A stretch of 15,615 nucleotides of DNA from Cyclospora cayetanensis (Eukaryota > Apicomplexa > Conoidasida > Eucoccidiorida > Eimeriidae): assembly GCF_002999335.1 (NCBI RefSeq), contig NW_020312302.1, forward strand, positions 1 through 15,615. The letters are read 5' to 3'. A program made the position numbers and the translations under genes. Shown here one piece after another: positions 1 to 8,884 of the stretch. The notes beneath the pieces were generated by a model. That model ran no database searches. It saw only the letters and a program-made list of their open reading frames with translations, and had not been told where the DNA came from. The number at the start of each line of letters is the position of its first letter. Within the stretch, counting starts at the first letter, position 1.

Positions 1-121
1 AAACATCTTAAGCACGCGAGTCTTGCCGCGCAAAACAGAATGCATAGACTCCAATTCATGGGCCGGATGATTCAGCCAATGCCGTCGGCTTAGCAGCTGA
101 TTCCCGTGCTTTGAAGATGCA

Positions 122-207
122 TCTCTCCTTCTCTCTCTGTCTCTCGCTCTCTCCCTCCCTCTCTGTCTATCTGTCAGTTTCTCTCTCTCTCTCCCTTTCT
201 CTCTCCA
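122..207. repeat. CT-rich microsatellite / polypyrimidine tract
   Basis: About 85 bases almost wholly of C and T on the plus strand, built from interrupted (CT)n runs with occasional TCTG and CCCT units. It is a simple-sequence repeat. A CAG at 239-241 lies about 30 bases downstream, so the tract could act as the polypyrimidine tract of an intron acceptor in the plus-strand gene proposed at 334-903. It also yields spurious Ser/Leu-rich (plus) and Arg/Glu-rich (minus) reading frames, which should not be called genes. Confidence 0.9.
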
Positions 208-333
208 CGCCTTGCGGTCTGCGCCTTTGCGTCCACTGCAGCTCTGAATACATTTCTTCTGTTGCGCGTCTGGACACGCTTCCAGACATTTTTTTCGAAG
301 AGCATGTCTGTGCTGCCTCTCCCCCCTGAGCAG

Positions 334-903
334 GCATGTGCCCGGAGGCTTTCGTTGGGTTGCTATGTGCTGTTGTTGCACAAGAAGGAGTGCGAACTTC
401 CTCCAAGAACGCAGCTGCAGCAGCTGTCAGCCGCGTGCACGAAGAATGCACATGGGAGATTATTCGTCGTTTCACGGCTTTCTTTTCGTACATTGCTTTT
501 AAATGATATGCAGGGGCTGGTGCTCGGGCCGGTAGTGCCTTGTGGGGAGCCTGGATGCGAGGCGGTCTTCTGCTCGGAAGCGTCCTGGCAGGTTTGTTTG
601 TTTGAGTTTGTGTTTGTATATCCAAGACGCACACCATAACCGGGGGATGGGGGCTGGCCGCATGCATCCGCATGCATTTCTGAGATCAAGCAGCCTTTTC
701 TTGGCGCGGCGCTGCAGGGCGTGTGTGCACGCTTGCGGCGAATCCTTTCCCTAGGCTGCACTCGTGCCCCCACAGCGCTCATACGCCAAGACCTCAGATT
801 TGACCTTTTGTTGCTCTCAGCATGCCCGACACGACACGTTTCATCGGATGGTGTGCGTTCTTCAGGTGCTGTTGAATCACGGGGCAGAAGATGTAATGTG
901 TAA
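334..903 (+). CDS. Candidate 3' part of a spliced protein-coding gene, function unknown (partial model)
   Basis: Proposed exons are 334-465 (or -468), 514-591 and 821-903 (TAA stop at 901-903). Seen directly: acceptor CAGs at 331-333, 511-513 and 818-820, the first and last behind good pyrimidine tracts. A donor GTTTGT follows 591. Exons 1 and 2 lie in the same plus frame, and the phases join. G occupies the first codon position in 21 of 43 codons (336-464) and 13 of 25 codons (516-590), a classic coding signature absent from most of the window. Exon 1 encodes an Ala-rich segment (NAAAAVSRVHEECTWEII). Exon 2 encodes a Gly/Ala/Leu-rich, probably membrane-associated segment (SALWGAWMRGGLLLGSVLA). 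Exon 3 gives a polar tail. The C-x-W-x-I followed by a Gly-rich stretch faintly recalls Tim17/22/23 proteins, but this is too weak for a name. The first intron would be only 45-48 bases and its donor is poor. The 5' end is not identified and probably lies left of the window. The existence of coding sequence is fairly likely; the exact model is uncertain. Confidence 0.35.
592..616. repeat. GTTT-type G/T simple repeat
   Basis: Three GTTT units followed by a further G/T-rich stretch lie directly after the proposed exon 2 donor. This is low-complexity sequence typical of introns. No further function is suggested. Confidence 0.6.
658..677. repeat. Tandem 10-base duplication carrying two YGCATGCR motifs
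   Basis: The decamer CCGCATGCAT occurs twice back to back with no mismatch. Each copy contains CGCATGCA, a match to YGCATGCR, which is a palindromic motif known from upstream regions of coccidian genes and bound by ApiAP2-type factors in related parasites. Here it sits inside a proposed intron. A regulatory role is inference only. Confidence 0.6.
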
Positions 904-3477
904 GACCCTTTAAAGATGATTCCTTCTGCTCCAGGCTGCAGCATTTCCATGGTACGGAACTGGGAGACCTCGAAGTCTAGGCATTCGGCGTCGTTTCAAG
1001 ATTTTCATTAGGTGACTTTGAATAATTCTAGGGAGGTGCCTATGGAACTACCACTAACAAGCTGCGCTTCCCTCATACGTCAACCCTAAAGCGTTGCCCT
1101 GCACAAGAACATGCTATGCGTCTTTGTGTGAAGACTCCTCAGCAGCACGTTTAGGTGCCTAGGCCTCATTGGCATGCTGCAGGTATCTTACGCAAGAACA
1201 CCATCAATCGCATACATCGCAGCCTTCCGAAAATATATAGCCAACCTGTATCTAGTTGAAAACCTATGTGAGTTCTCTTTCGGGGGTTGTTTATGGGTAT
1301 GAGCCATCACGTAATTAATCGCATAGATTCCTGCTCTAGAAGTGTAATTTTTAGTATTGCGCCACACAGATGAAGCAATAGACCGACACCATGTACCTGC
1401 ATGCATTGTATGAACCAGGAATCAGGTGTCACGGAGAGCCGTGCAATCCTTGACAGCAAAAGTCCCGATTTTGTGTACCGGCAAGCCCCGACATCTTCAA
1501 CCTTCTAGTAAGCATTCTTTCAAAAACACGCGTTTTCATGCTTCCCCTCGATGTTTGTATGAGTGTGTAGTCATCTATGTGCTTACCTATTCAAATCCAG
1601 ACACAATTTACTTCATGCCAAGAGAATCAAGAAATCTGGTTAAAAAGGGGCGGATATGTGGACAGTCTGTTTTTGTCGACGGCCCCACACACAGTCGGAG
1701 TGGCTCGATGCGGAGATCTTCTGGTTAGAAAAAGGAGGTTGCCTTTTGTATAAAATGTCCTGGTTTTAAAGTACTGGAAGGACCCACAATATGGTCTTAG
1801 CAGCACAATGCTCTGGCATATTCCAGTCACTTTGCAGCTCGACAGGGTAGTAGGTTACCGAGTATTCCCGACTCGGTTCACCTCATATGCCATCTTAATA
1901 TGTGCAACCCCTTGTGTATTATGTATAACCGTGGAACCACAGCTCTCTTGATAATTCCCACATTGGTATTTGGCGTACGTAATAGATTTTTGAGATCACT
2001 GAATGCAACGTGCTTCGTGGCTACTCAATTATATGTGGTTGCTTGCCTATATATGCTTGGTATGACCTGCTGCTTTGGTGCAGTTAAGGACTGTTGAAAA
2101 TGGCAGGGAAATTTTTTCGACACCCACGCGTGCGTATATGGTGCCGAGAGCGAACCGCAGTAATAAAAATGCGAGCATCAGTCAGTAAGAAAGCATCTGA
2201 TCTAGTTCGTATTTAAGTGAAAAAATACCAGTCATATATCCTCGCAATCGTCATACAAGGAAAATAATCTTAATTGCTCGTTTGAGTGTAATTGCTTGAA
2301 GTCAATATATTACAGTTTGCAAAGATACTGGCACCAAGCGTCGGTAAGAGCTTGCGCCTGTTTCTATTTGCAGCTGCACCTAATGAGGTCTCTCCACAGG
2401 AGCACTCGCGTGCAGGGCAGTAGCCGATGATGGGACAATGGCACCACTGAGTTTCTCAAGAACAAATGCTCAAAACGATTCTGCTGCACTTATTGTTCAC
2501 AGAAAGGTCAAAGCAAACGCAGTAGAATGCGCATGCTTGTGACATTTGAATTCATTTACTTCGTTATGTGCATCTTCACATTATAAGGAAAAAATTCCTT
2601 CAAAGTGGCTCTTTGGAGTGCAGCGTGGCTTGTTTACAGATCAGTTACTCTAAATGATTGAAGGTGGAAACCTAGCTTCACATAAATATTTTGACAAATC
2701 CGTGGCGCTTGGAGGCGGTTGATTGAGCAGCAAAGAGGTTGTGCACGGAGGTTTAGAGATATGGCGAATGTATCAGGGTATGCTGTGCCAGGGAATACTT
2801 CTGTCTGTTGTGTTGTACGGTACAATTCTCGGTATGTGAATTCCTGCTGATGAAAGGTTGAATACTCTTTCCTGTACAGCATACAAAATAAAATATTACT
2901 AGTGCACAGTTCACATTATGGAAGATGGAGGACGAGCGCTTTCAATGAAGGCGGCCGATGCATGGTGATTGTTCTCACTGCTGATTTCTAAGATCTCTCT
3001 ACATGGGTGTCATGCTTTGATCAAGCCGCCTAGTGTGAGCTGTGTGACTCTGAATTTGTCCCATGCATTTGCCCACATTCCACAGTGATGCACGGTCCCT
3101 GTTACACACGCGATGCTCTGATCCACACATGAGTCAATTCCCTGCATTTGTAGAATGTGTTAAAGCTTTACCTAAGTTTCGTAACCTACAGGTTCTGCAG
3201 GCGTTGCAAAAAGTAGCCAACAACGGCTTTTGAAAGGCTTAAAATGCTGCCATTTCTGGCTGGTAGGCACTGCATAATGTAAGCTGCGCGTTGCCTCTTA
3301 CATATTTGGTGTGTCGTCCCTGCTAGACCTTCCCATTCTGCCGTCTAAGCATACATGCCTGAGTATCTACATAAAAGACATGAGACATTTACCTGCTCAA
3401 GCCACTGTGGGTTGGATTAGAGACCAAGTATTTCCCAGACTATAGTACTACTACAATGCACGTTACTGGCATTGATT
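904..3477. other. Gene-poor stretch, no supported gene
   Basis: Composition becomes AT-richer after about 930. Open frames are short (at most about 100 codons) and show no coding signature that I can see. Small landmarks are a TGCATGCA octamer at 1398-1405, a GC-containing 7-bp inverted repeat at 1857-1863/1871-1877 with a 7-base loop, and an AAGGAA/TTCCTT hairpin at 2585-2600. Both inverted repeats are of a size expected by chance. The stretch could be intergenic, long intron or non-coding transcript; the sequence does not decide. Confidence 0.6.
1398..1405. promoter_or_regulatory. TGCATGCA palindrome (YGCATGCR motif)
   Basis: A perfect octamer match to YGCATGCR. Five matches occur in the window (two in 658-677, then here, 7429-7436 and 8877-8884), where about one is expected by chance for a motif of this degeneracy. 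No start site or gene is evident beside it, so the regulatory reading is tentative. Confidence 0.3.
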
Positions 3478-3496
3478 TGTGTGTGTGTGTGTGTGT
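3478..3496. repeat. (TG)n microsatellite
   Basis: An uninterrupted TG dinucleotide run of about nine and a half units. It is a simple-sequence repeat in non-coding DNA, about 150 bases from the U6-like sequence on its 3' side (the U6-like sequence reads on the minus strand). Confidence 0.95.
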
Positions 3497-3646
3497 CAGT
3501 ACAAAAAGTTCCAAATGTAGCCCTTCCCTCAAATCTTTGGTGGTGTTTTTACGGGAATATATTTTGGGGCAGGTGTTTCGGCGACTGGGACTGACCTATG
3601 GAAATTCAATACCTTGAAATACCTCAATCAGAAGTATGCGTTTGTT

Positions 3647-3707
3647 GTGTTATCCCTGGGCAAGGGCCATGCTAGTCATCTTTGTATCGTTCCAACTTTA
3701 TCGAATG
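3647..3707 (-). ncRNA. U6 spliceosomal snRNA-like sequence, diverged (probable pseudogene or fragment)
   Basis: U6 pairs with U2 and the 5' splice site in the spliceosome's catalytic core. On the minus strand, the 51 bases at 3697-3647 match the central domain of the well-conserved eukaryotic U6 at 43 of 51 positions, from the TTGGAACGATACA segment through TAGCATGGCCC to the ACAC after the internal stem-loop. The AGC catalytic triad is intact. A weaker match (CAT...TAAA) extends the 5' side to about 3707. Oddities: the nearly invariant ACAGAGA box reads ACAAAGA, no convincing 5' stem-loop precedes it, and no terminal T-run follows the expected 3' end. These points favour a decayed copy or a retro-inserted fragment over a working gene. 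The internal stem can still form, either with wobble pairs or as a shifted CCCT/AGGG stem, so a divergent functional U6 is not excluded. U6 origin is fairly sure; functionality is doubtful. Confidence 0.72.
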
Positions 3708-3924
3708 TCATTTCCACAGAAGGCCACCCTATGACGCCATACTTGTTGTTGCTTGGCAAAGAAACACTCCCCACATCACTAGTTTGTTAAACATAAGTGT
3801 ACTGCCTAAAGTTTGGAAACAGCAAGCACGAAGCCCGCACCCATTGAATTTAACTGGTGAAATGTGAGCTTTAAAAGCATTACTATTCCATGCGGCAACC
3901 TAGGTTCGACTACAGACACTAGTG

Positions 3925-4035
3925 CTTAGTGTGCGCCTGGTGGTTTCTCTTCTGGCTGCTTTGGGTGTATTAGTACTCGTAAGGGACTACTAATTTCAAG
4001 TAAGGCACCCTTGGAAACAGCCAAAGAGTACTAAG
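3925..4035. repeat. Long imperfect inverted repeat (hairpin), about 32 paired bases
   Basis: Nested arms pair in order. CTTAGT (3925-3930) pairs with ACTAAG (4030-4035). CTCTT (3947-3951) plus TGGCTG (3953-3958) pairs with CAGCCA (4018-4023) plus AAGAG (4024-4028), an 11-bp stem with one bulged C. TTT (3960-3962) pairs with AAA (4015-4017), GGGTG (3963-3967) with CACCC (4006-4010), and ATTAGTA (3969-3975) with TACTAAT (3988-3994). Three further weak pairs near the tip are possible (3976-3978 with 3983-3985). This is far more pairing than the 7-8-bp inverted repeats expected by chance here. It could be a structured non-coding RNA, a pre-miRNA-like hairpin, or the remnant of a small palindromic transposable element. 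Expression and strand are unknown. Confidence 0.55.
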
Positions 4036-6131
4036 ATTGTTCATGAAGGTATCACACAATTCCCCATCAAGGTATCGATATGTAAACCTGTTTCCGATTA
4101 TGCTTACGTTCCGGCTTTGTCGTAAAGTTTCAACTGCCCATGCAGCCCATCCCTAGCCTGTTCTTTAGAACCATAAATTATCAGGAGGTTGCGTCTGGAG
4201 AAACTTTTCCACAAGATCTTAAAGCTAATTGGGCTTCTGCAGAATAATCGGTATTGCATGCCGGGGTCACAGCAAGTTCAAAATTTACTGTCGGCATAGG
4301 CACTCGCACACTTTTCCCTGTCTTGCCTTACATTGCGGCCAGCTGCACACATAACGAAGTAGACTAGTGTTTACCTTCTGCTGTTGATCCATGTCACGTC
4401 CCTTCCTGACCTTCATTGTCTGTTTTGTACTGGTCGGGTACAACTGATAGAGCATTCTGCCTTTCCCTTATTTATATTACACACAAAAGGTCACATCACA
4501 TGCGTTTTAGCTCCGCATACCAAGGAGTAGCAGCCACAGTGAGTGCAAAAAGTAGGACATTTACGTAAGCGTTTGGCTGTGGATAAACCTCGTTGCCCCA
4601 TTGCGGAACAGCAATTTTAAATGTTTTCTTGTGTTCGATATCGTCCATTTTTTGACTGAGTGGCTGTGTTCGTTGAATGAGTGATGGTATTGAGCGAAGT
4701 ATCTGATGCCTCTGTGTCTTTTTTCTTTTACAATGTAACCTCAAAAGATAAGGATATTTTTGTTAGTAAAGTATACAACGGTATCCATAGACGGTATGCA
4801 ATGCAATTTTTTTCACCACTCTTTTCGTCTACTGTGGCAGCTAGTATGAATGTGCCGTCCTAATCATGCGTAAGGCAAACGAACGGAGAACCGGGCTCTG
4901 CTGTTACTGTGGGTGTGTGAAACATGATTTACACCTAAAAGTCTTGTCGCTGTGTGTGCTTGCAACCTGCGTGGGGCAGCTGTCTTATAGGTTGACAGCC
5001 CGGCGGGGTTGAGCCCTAATTGTTCTCCAGAATCAGATATCACTAAGGCTACTGTCTCTTGCAGGCAAAGGGGAAAAGTATATCGATTCGTTCAGTGACA
5101 GTTTTTGTGAATACATTGGTAGGTGTGGTGGAAAGGGGCTAAAGGCTGTGCTACAAGAAACGTGGCTCTTGGTTAACTGAGGACCTCGCTGGATGAATGG
5201 GAGGACGAGTTATGATATAAAGATATAACGGAATCTTGTATTTCGTCGATGTTTGCGGCTAAACCCATATTTTTAGCGTGTACGTATGGTCATTTTAAAC
5301 TAGTGCAGTGAGTAGCTAGCTATTTCTGCCTGCTTTGCCCAGTTAGACTGCGGCACCTGTGCTAAAGAGAGAAATGGGGATGGCCTCGAGTAACGTGGCA
5401 AGCTACATCAGATCTTTTGATATCTATGTTCCGATACACTAGAGGGTTGTGATGCACATGCATAAATCAAATGGTCGTATTTAAAAACATGAGGGCTAGC
5501 AGAACTTGGAATGTATAGCACAGCACCTGCAGTTACTGGTGACCTTCCTGCTAAAATGTCTGTTGATTAGCGCCAATGATGAAATGCGCATTTAAGAGAT
5601 TCTGCAGGTTTCTATGATATTTTCGGTGATCTTGCTTTTAATATCATAAATTTCTATTGATGCTACGGTCACTACTAATTCAAATTGCGGTTGAGGGAGC
5701 TTCCCCGAAACCGTTTGCAAGCCAGTATTATCGTGATCTCGAAAGCTTCTTTGAGCGAACGCCGTGAAAATGTTTCAACAAGTCATTTTGACGTGGTATA
5801 ACTCTATGTGTAGTATGTAAGATTTGCCTTGCCAGAGATTTGCTGAGAGAGTGTGTTGGCTAGCAGGGCCAGTGTGGATTTCTCGTGAAGGGATGAAGGA
5901 AGCTAACCATTATCACCCCTGTATTCCCCATCTGCAGTCTTGATGCCTGTGCGGCAAAGCAAGAATCGTCATTCCCCTTGACGTGGGACTATGTCCGCCT
6001 ATTGTAGGTCACAATGTAATATGAAGTCGCGGCGAAGCCTTAAACTTCGACATTACATGAAAATGGGGTGGTTTTCTTTGCTGTTTGGTAAAAATAAAGG
6101 ATTAAGCTTTTGGTAGAGCTTTTGCACAACA
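4036..6131. other. Gene-poor stretch, no supported gene
   Basis: Mostly short open frames. The plus frame 4681-4863 has G first in 18 of 60 codons, slightly above background, but it begins with GTG. Its first ATG, at 4684, leaves about 59 codons and no recognisable motif. I saw no RNA gene, no clear repeat and no mobile-element remnant. Confidence 0.55.
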
Positions 6132-6196
6132 ACTTATGAGCTGATGTGTCTAAGCTCATACAAGTCAGCTGCTGTTGAGTCATTGATAAGCTGACT
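6132..6196. repeat. Two adjacent small hairpins
   Basis: The first hairpin pairs ACTT+ATGAGCT (6132-6142) with AGCTCAT+AAGT (6153-6159, 6162-6165) across a 10-base loop, with a 2-base bulge. The second pairs AGTCAGCT (6163-6170) with AGCTGACT (6189-6196) across 18 bases. They share three bases, so the two cannot both form completely. Individually each is near what chance produces; the back-to-back arrangement is what draws attention. Confidence 0.4.
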
Positions 6197-6243
6197 GCTG
6201 TGCCCCGATTTTTCGTCCGGGTAGCTATGCTCCGAATGACTTT

Positions 6244-6636
6244 TTACGCTTGAAACTCGTGATTTGTGCGTTGAGCACCACGAATACAGTTTTCTACTCT
6301 GCCGGCGAGCTCATGTTCGAGTAGCATGGAGAAGCCAAGAAAACAAATTAAAACGTCTTCTTCTTTACAGATTCTAATGGCTTGCATCCTTTGCACGAAA
6401 ATTGCAGATACATGACTTTGTACGTTTTGAAAAAGAAGCCATTTGGATGCTACAAGCGGAAGTCTAGGCATGTCCGTACTTTTTGGTACTAGTGCGATCA
6501 TTGGGGATGTAGCCGGAAGTGATAGTGCGAGCCTGCACGAGTGGCGTATAGTAGCTCGAGAAGTTACTTCAAATGACCTTGGGAGCTGGATTAGAAAAGG
6601 CAGAGCATATCTGAAAGCCTGAGTTGCAGATTCCAT
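6244..6636 (-). CDS. Doubtful 130-codon ORF, no recognised family
   Basis: An ATG at 6636-6634 in a favourable context (AACATGG) opens a 130-codon minus-strand frame. The product has a basic, Leu/Pro/Ser-rich first half and a short hydrophobic run near residue 100 (DVLICFLGFSMLL). I recognise no domain. About 26% of its residues have G-first codons, only slightly above base composition, so coding support is weak. In a 13-kb AT-rich region one frame of this length is not surprising by chance. There is no obvious promoter or partner gene. It could be a short lineage-specific gene, an exon, or noise. Confidence 0.15.
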   Translation of the reverse strand: MESATQAFRYALPFLIQLPRSFEVTSRATIRHSCRLALSLPATSPMIALVPKSTDMPRLPLVASKWLLFQNVQSHVSAIFVQRMQAIRICKEEDVLICFLGFSMLLEHELAGRVENCIRGAQRTNHEFQA

Positions 6637-7191
6637 GTTGAAAACAGCAAATCATCAAGCGCTCCAGGGTCCATGTGTGAAAATTAGTAGGTACAAAAAA
6701 CTGATGCAAGCCATATTAGTTGTACTGCAGGGAGGAAAGAAGTGTATCGCTCCATATGAATAGTATTTTGTGTGCACTAAGATGCTGGTTGATGTACTGT
6801 GAAAGGACACATAACACTAGTGACGAATGAGTTGATTAGGATTTAGCCGTGAAGCCGCATACTACCCTTCGTATGCAGCGCTATACTTAGTAATTGCCTA
6901 CTGCTTCTGTAGCCACCAAAACACCATTCCAGCTTCCCACTTTGTATAAATTCTATTTCTAGCTGGCCGAGTAGCACATGCTCTACTTTAAATACCTACA
7001 GCGAACGCCGCTTAGCGATGAGTTCCACTGTGACAAATTATATCCTTCGCGTTGTCCCTCTTTGTTGTTTTACCCTTTACCGTCATGCCAATCGGCATCA
7101 TTGTTAATGGTTTGTCGAAATGCCCATTTTTTCAAAATGTTGCAGGAAAATACACGGTGAGCTGGGGGTCCTTCCTATTCATTTGTCATAT

Positions 7192-7665
7192 TCAATAACA
7201 TGAACTCTGCATGTGAAACGTCTTCCTGAGGACATCGTGTATATTAATGTTGATTAAGGCTGCTTTTTGTACCATCTCACAGTTTGGTTCCTCCCTCGAG
7301 CTTGAGTCATTTGCAGTCACGCGGCTCAGGTTCGAACAAGTTGGTATGCTTCTCATGGTTTGTTCTACATGCATGTAGTAGGGGCTTGTTGAAGGAAGCT
7401 CGACAGTATTGAAGCTGACCGTAGCGCTTGCATGCATATGCTGTGTGGCTGTTCCCGTATCTGGTGCTAGCGGAGACTTTTTGCGTTTGATATGTTTTGT
7501 TATGGGCATATCTGCAATTCTTTCAACAGATATGCTTCGGCTTTTACAACTGTATTCCTTGTCGTGCTCTATGACGTACACATGTTTCTCGCTACTAGCA
7601 TTTCTGCCATTCTTTCGCCTAGGGCGTACGGTTGTTGCATTGCAAAGATGTCTAAAAATGATCAT
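7192..7665 (-). CDS. Doubtful 157-codon ORF with two basic clusters
   Basis: This is the longest frame outside the GC-rich left edge: ATG at 7665-7663 with A at -3, TGA at 7194-7192. The product is polar and contains two basic clusters that resemble nuclear-localisation signals (RPRRKNGR near residue 15 and HIKRKKSP near residue 60). No domain is recognised. G-first codons make up about 23%, essentially background, so the sequence does not show coding bias. A plus-strand ATG frame (7492-7842, 116 codons) overlaps it, and at most one of the two is likely to be real. Length alone is borderline for chance in a window of this size. Confidence 0.17.
   Translation of the reverse strand: MIIFRHLCNATTVRPRRKNGRNASSEKHVYVIEHDKEYSCKSRSISVERIADMPITKHIKRKKSPLAPDTGTATQHMHASATVSFNTVELPSTSPYYMHVEQTMRSIPTCSNLSRVTANDSSSREEPNCEMVQKAALININIHDVLRKTFHMQSSCY
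7365..7378. promoter_or_regulatory. Perfect 14-bp palindrome centred on ATGCAT
   Basis: CTACATGCATGTAG reads identically on both strands. A TGCATGCA octamer follows at 7429-7436 and a CATGCATG at 7822-7829, so this stretch concentrates related palindromes. Binding by a dimeric factor is possible but is inference; no transcription start is identified. Confidence 0.3.
7429..7436. promoter_or_regulatory. TGCATGCA palindrome (YGCATGCR motif)
   Basis: A perfect YGCATGCR match, 50 bases from the 14-bp palindrome at 7365-7378 and inside the two opposed open frames of 7192-7842. Confidence 0.3.
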
Positions 7666-8876
7666 TCTTACAGACGCACCGTAACGCAGATGCTCTGCGC
7701 CTGCGTCTTATTTTCTAGCACCCACCGTGCCACTGACTCCACTGACTATGACAATGAAACCAGATTAGAAACCAGGTCACTTGGAATCAATAGGAAGATC
7801 AGAACGACAGTACGCTACCTTCATGCATGTCTAGGCACGTAGCTTCCAAAACACTTTGCTGGAACCTCACATGATATTTCAAGGCTTCCTGAGTTGCATT
7901 GGTGTCTACACATTGAGGCGTATCTTACATGGTTTCATCGCAACAAGCCACGGTGACAGTATGAAAAAGCCCATGCTATTCCACCAGTATCTCAGAAACT
8001 GCTGCATGCTCTTAATTTGGAGTATGCTAGTAATGCTATGCTAAAGTACCTGTGAACTGCATTTCGTATTATGAGTTTTTTGTTGCATATAAGCCCACAT
8101 CACGAAACGGTGAGAAGCGAGATCTGGGTTCGGATAAGTCAGTAACCATACCAACAATTCCGGCCTTATGTATTCCCTTGGTCCGAGTGTATGCTTCTTC
8201 TCTATATTAGGTATCCTTTCTGGTTTATGTAATTCGTGAATCATGAAGGTGTTAACAAGTAGATTCCAGTTTTGTTGTTTGGCATCTGCAAATTTCCCAC
8301 CAAGGTCTTTTGCTGGAGAGTACTGGTGTAGTAGTCAGGTACCTTAATTCTGATCCCTCTAAACCTGTTCCACACAAAACGAAGGATGTAGTTGCCTTTG
8401 ACGGCTATGAGATGTATGGCACTTTAGAGTGCTAGATAATGCCGGCATTACGAGAGACGTCTATCTGATATTACGCTGAGGCCGCATACGCACACGCCGC
8501 TGAGTGGTTTCACCGAGCTAACATCGATGTGCATTGTTAATTCACATAGGAAGCTGTACTGCAATATATTCGAGTACTGCATGATGCATGACAATCAAAG
8601 TACTACCTGTCTTTGGTTGAGGGGCGATATATTGTATTTGAGTGCAACTTTCCTGAATGTTTGACGGGGGTCAGACAGAACTAGCACACTTTGGCAGGCC
8701 CCAGTAAGGGCTCGCCACAAAGGCAGTAGTCTGTTAAAACAAGTACAGCTGCTCCCACCAGTCTTTTCTCCGCAAACTCTGAAACTGTCCTATATACACA
8801 GCGGTTCTTTATGGTATATTTGACAAGTTTGGCGGATGCATTCTTTAGCTGTGACTTGGTAGCATCAGCGGGCAGA

Positions 8877-8884
8877 TGCATGCA
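8877..8884. promoter_or_regulatory. TGCATGCA palindrome (YGCATGCR motif)
   Basis: A perfect YGCATGCR match in a region without an identified gene; its regulatory role is unproven. Confidence 0.25.

Noticed and set aside
111..329. 72-codon Ser/Leu-rich plus-strand frame
   Set aside because: Mostly a translation of the CT repeat; its last part could be an exon, but there is no good donor before the 331-333 acceptor.
167..673. 168-codon minus-strand ORF
   Set aside because: It runs through the CT microsatellite (giving an Arg/Glu run) and overlaps the plus-strand exons in a different register; no ordinary protein features.
363..950. 195-codon minus-strand ORF, the longest in the window, starting in an ideal ACCATGG context
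   Set aside because: Its codons are in exact antisense register with the plus frame that shows G-first bias, so over 363-591 its openness is explained as the shadow of a coding strand poor in CTA, TTA and TCA. The product is polar with no domain. It remains a fallback if the plus-strand model fails.
1857..1877. 7-bp inverted repeat ACCGAGT/ACTCGGT as a terminator-like hairpin
   Set aside because: Stems of this size with short loops are expected more than ten times in the window by chance, there is no T-run, and the sequence looks eukaryotic.
3902..3910. GGTTCGAC resembling a tRNA B box (also GGTTCGAA at 7329-7336)
   Set aside because: The flanking bases do not form a T stem and no A box or acceptor stem lies upstream.
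5576..5582. ATGATGA resembling a C/D snoRNA C box
   Set aside because: No CTGA D box and no flanking terminal stem within the following 100 bases.
5734..5747. Short match to the 5S rRNA internal promoter region (TGATCTCGAAAGCT)
   Set aside because: Only about 13 of 14 bases match, and neither the following box A nor box C region of 5S is present; chance similarity.
7409..7684. Plus-strand frame that appears to begin with a secretory signal peptide
   Set aside because: The first codon is TTG, not ATG; the first in-frame ATG lies well inside and leaves no signal peptide.
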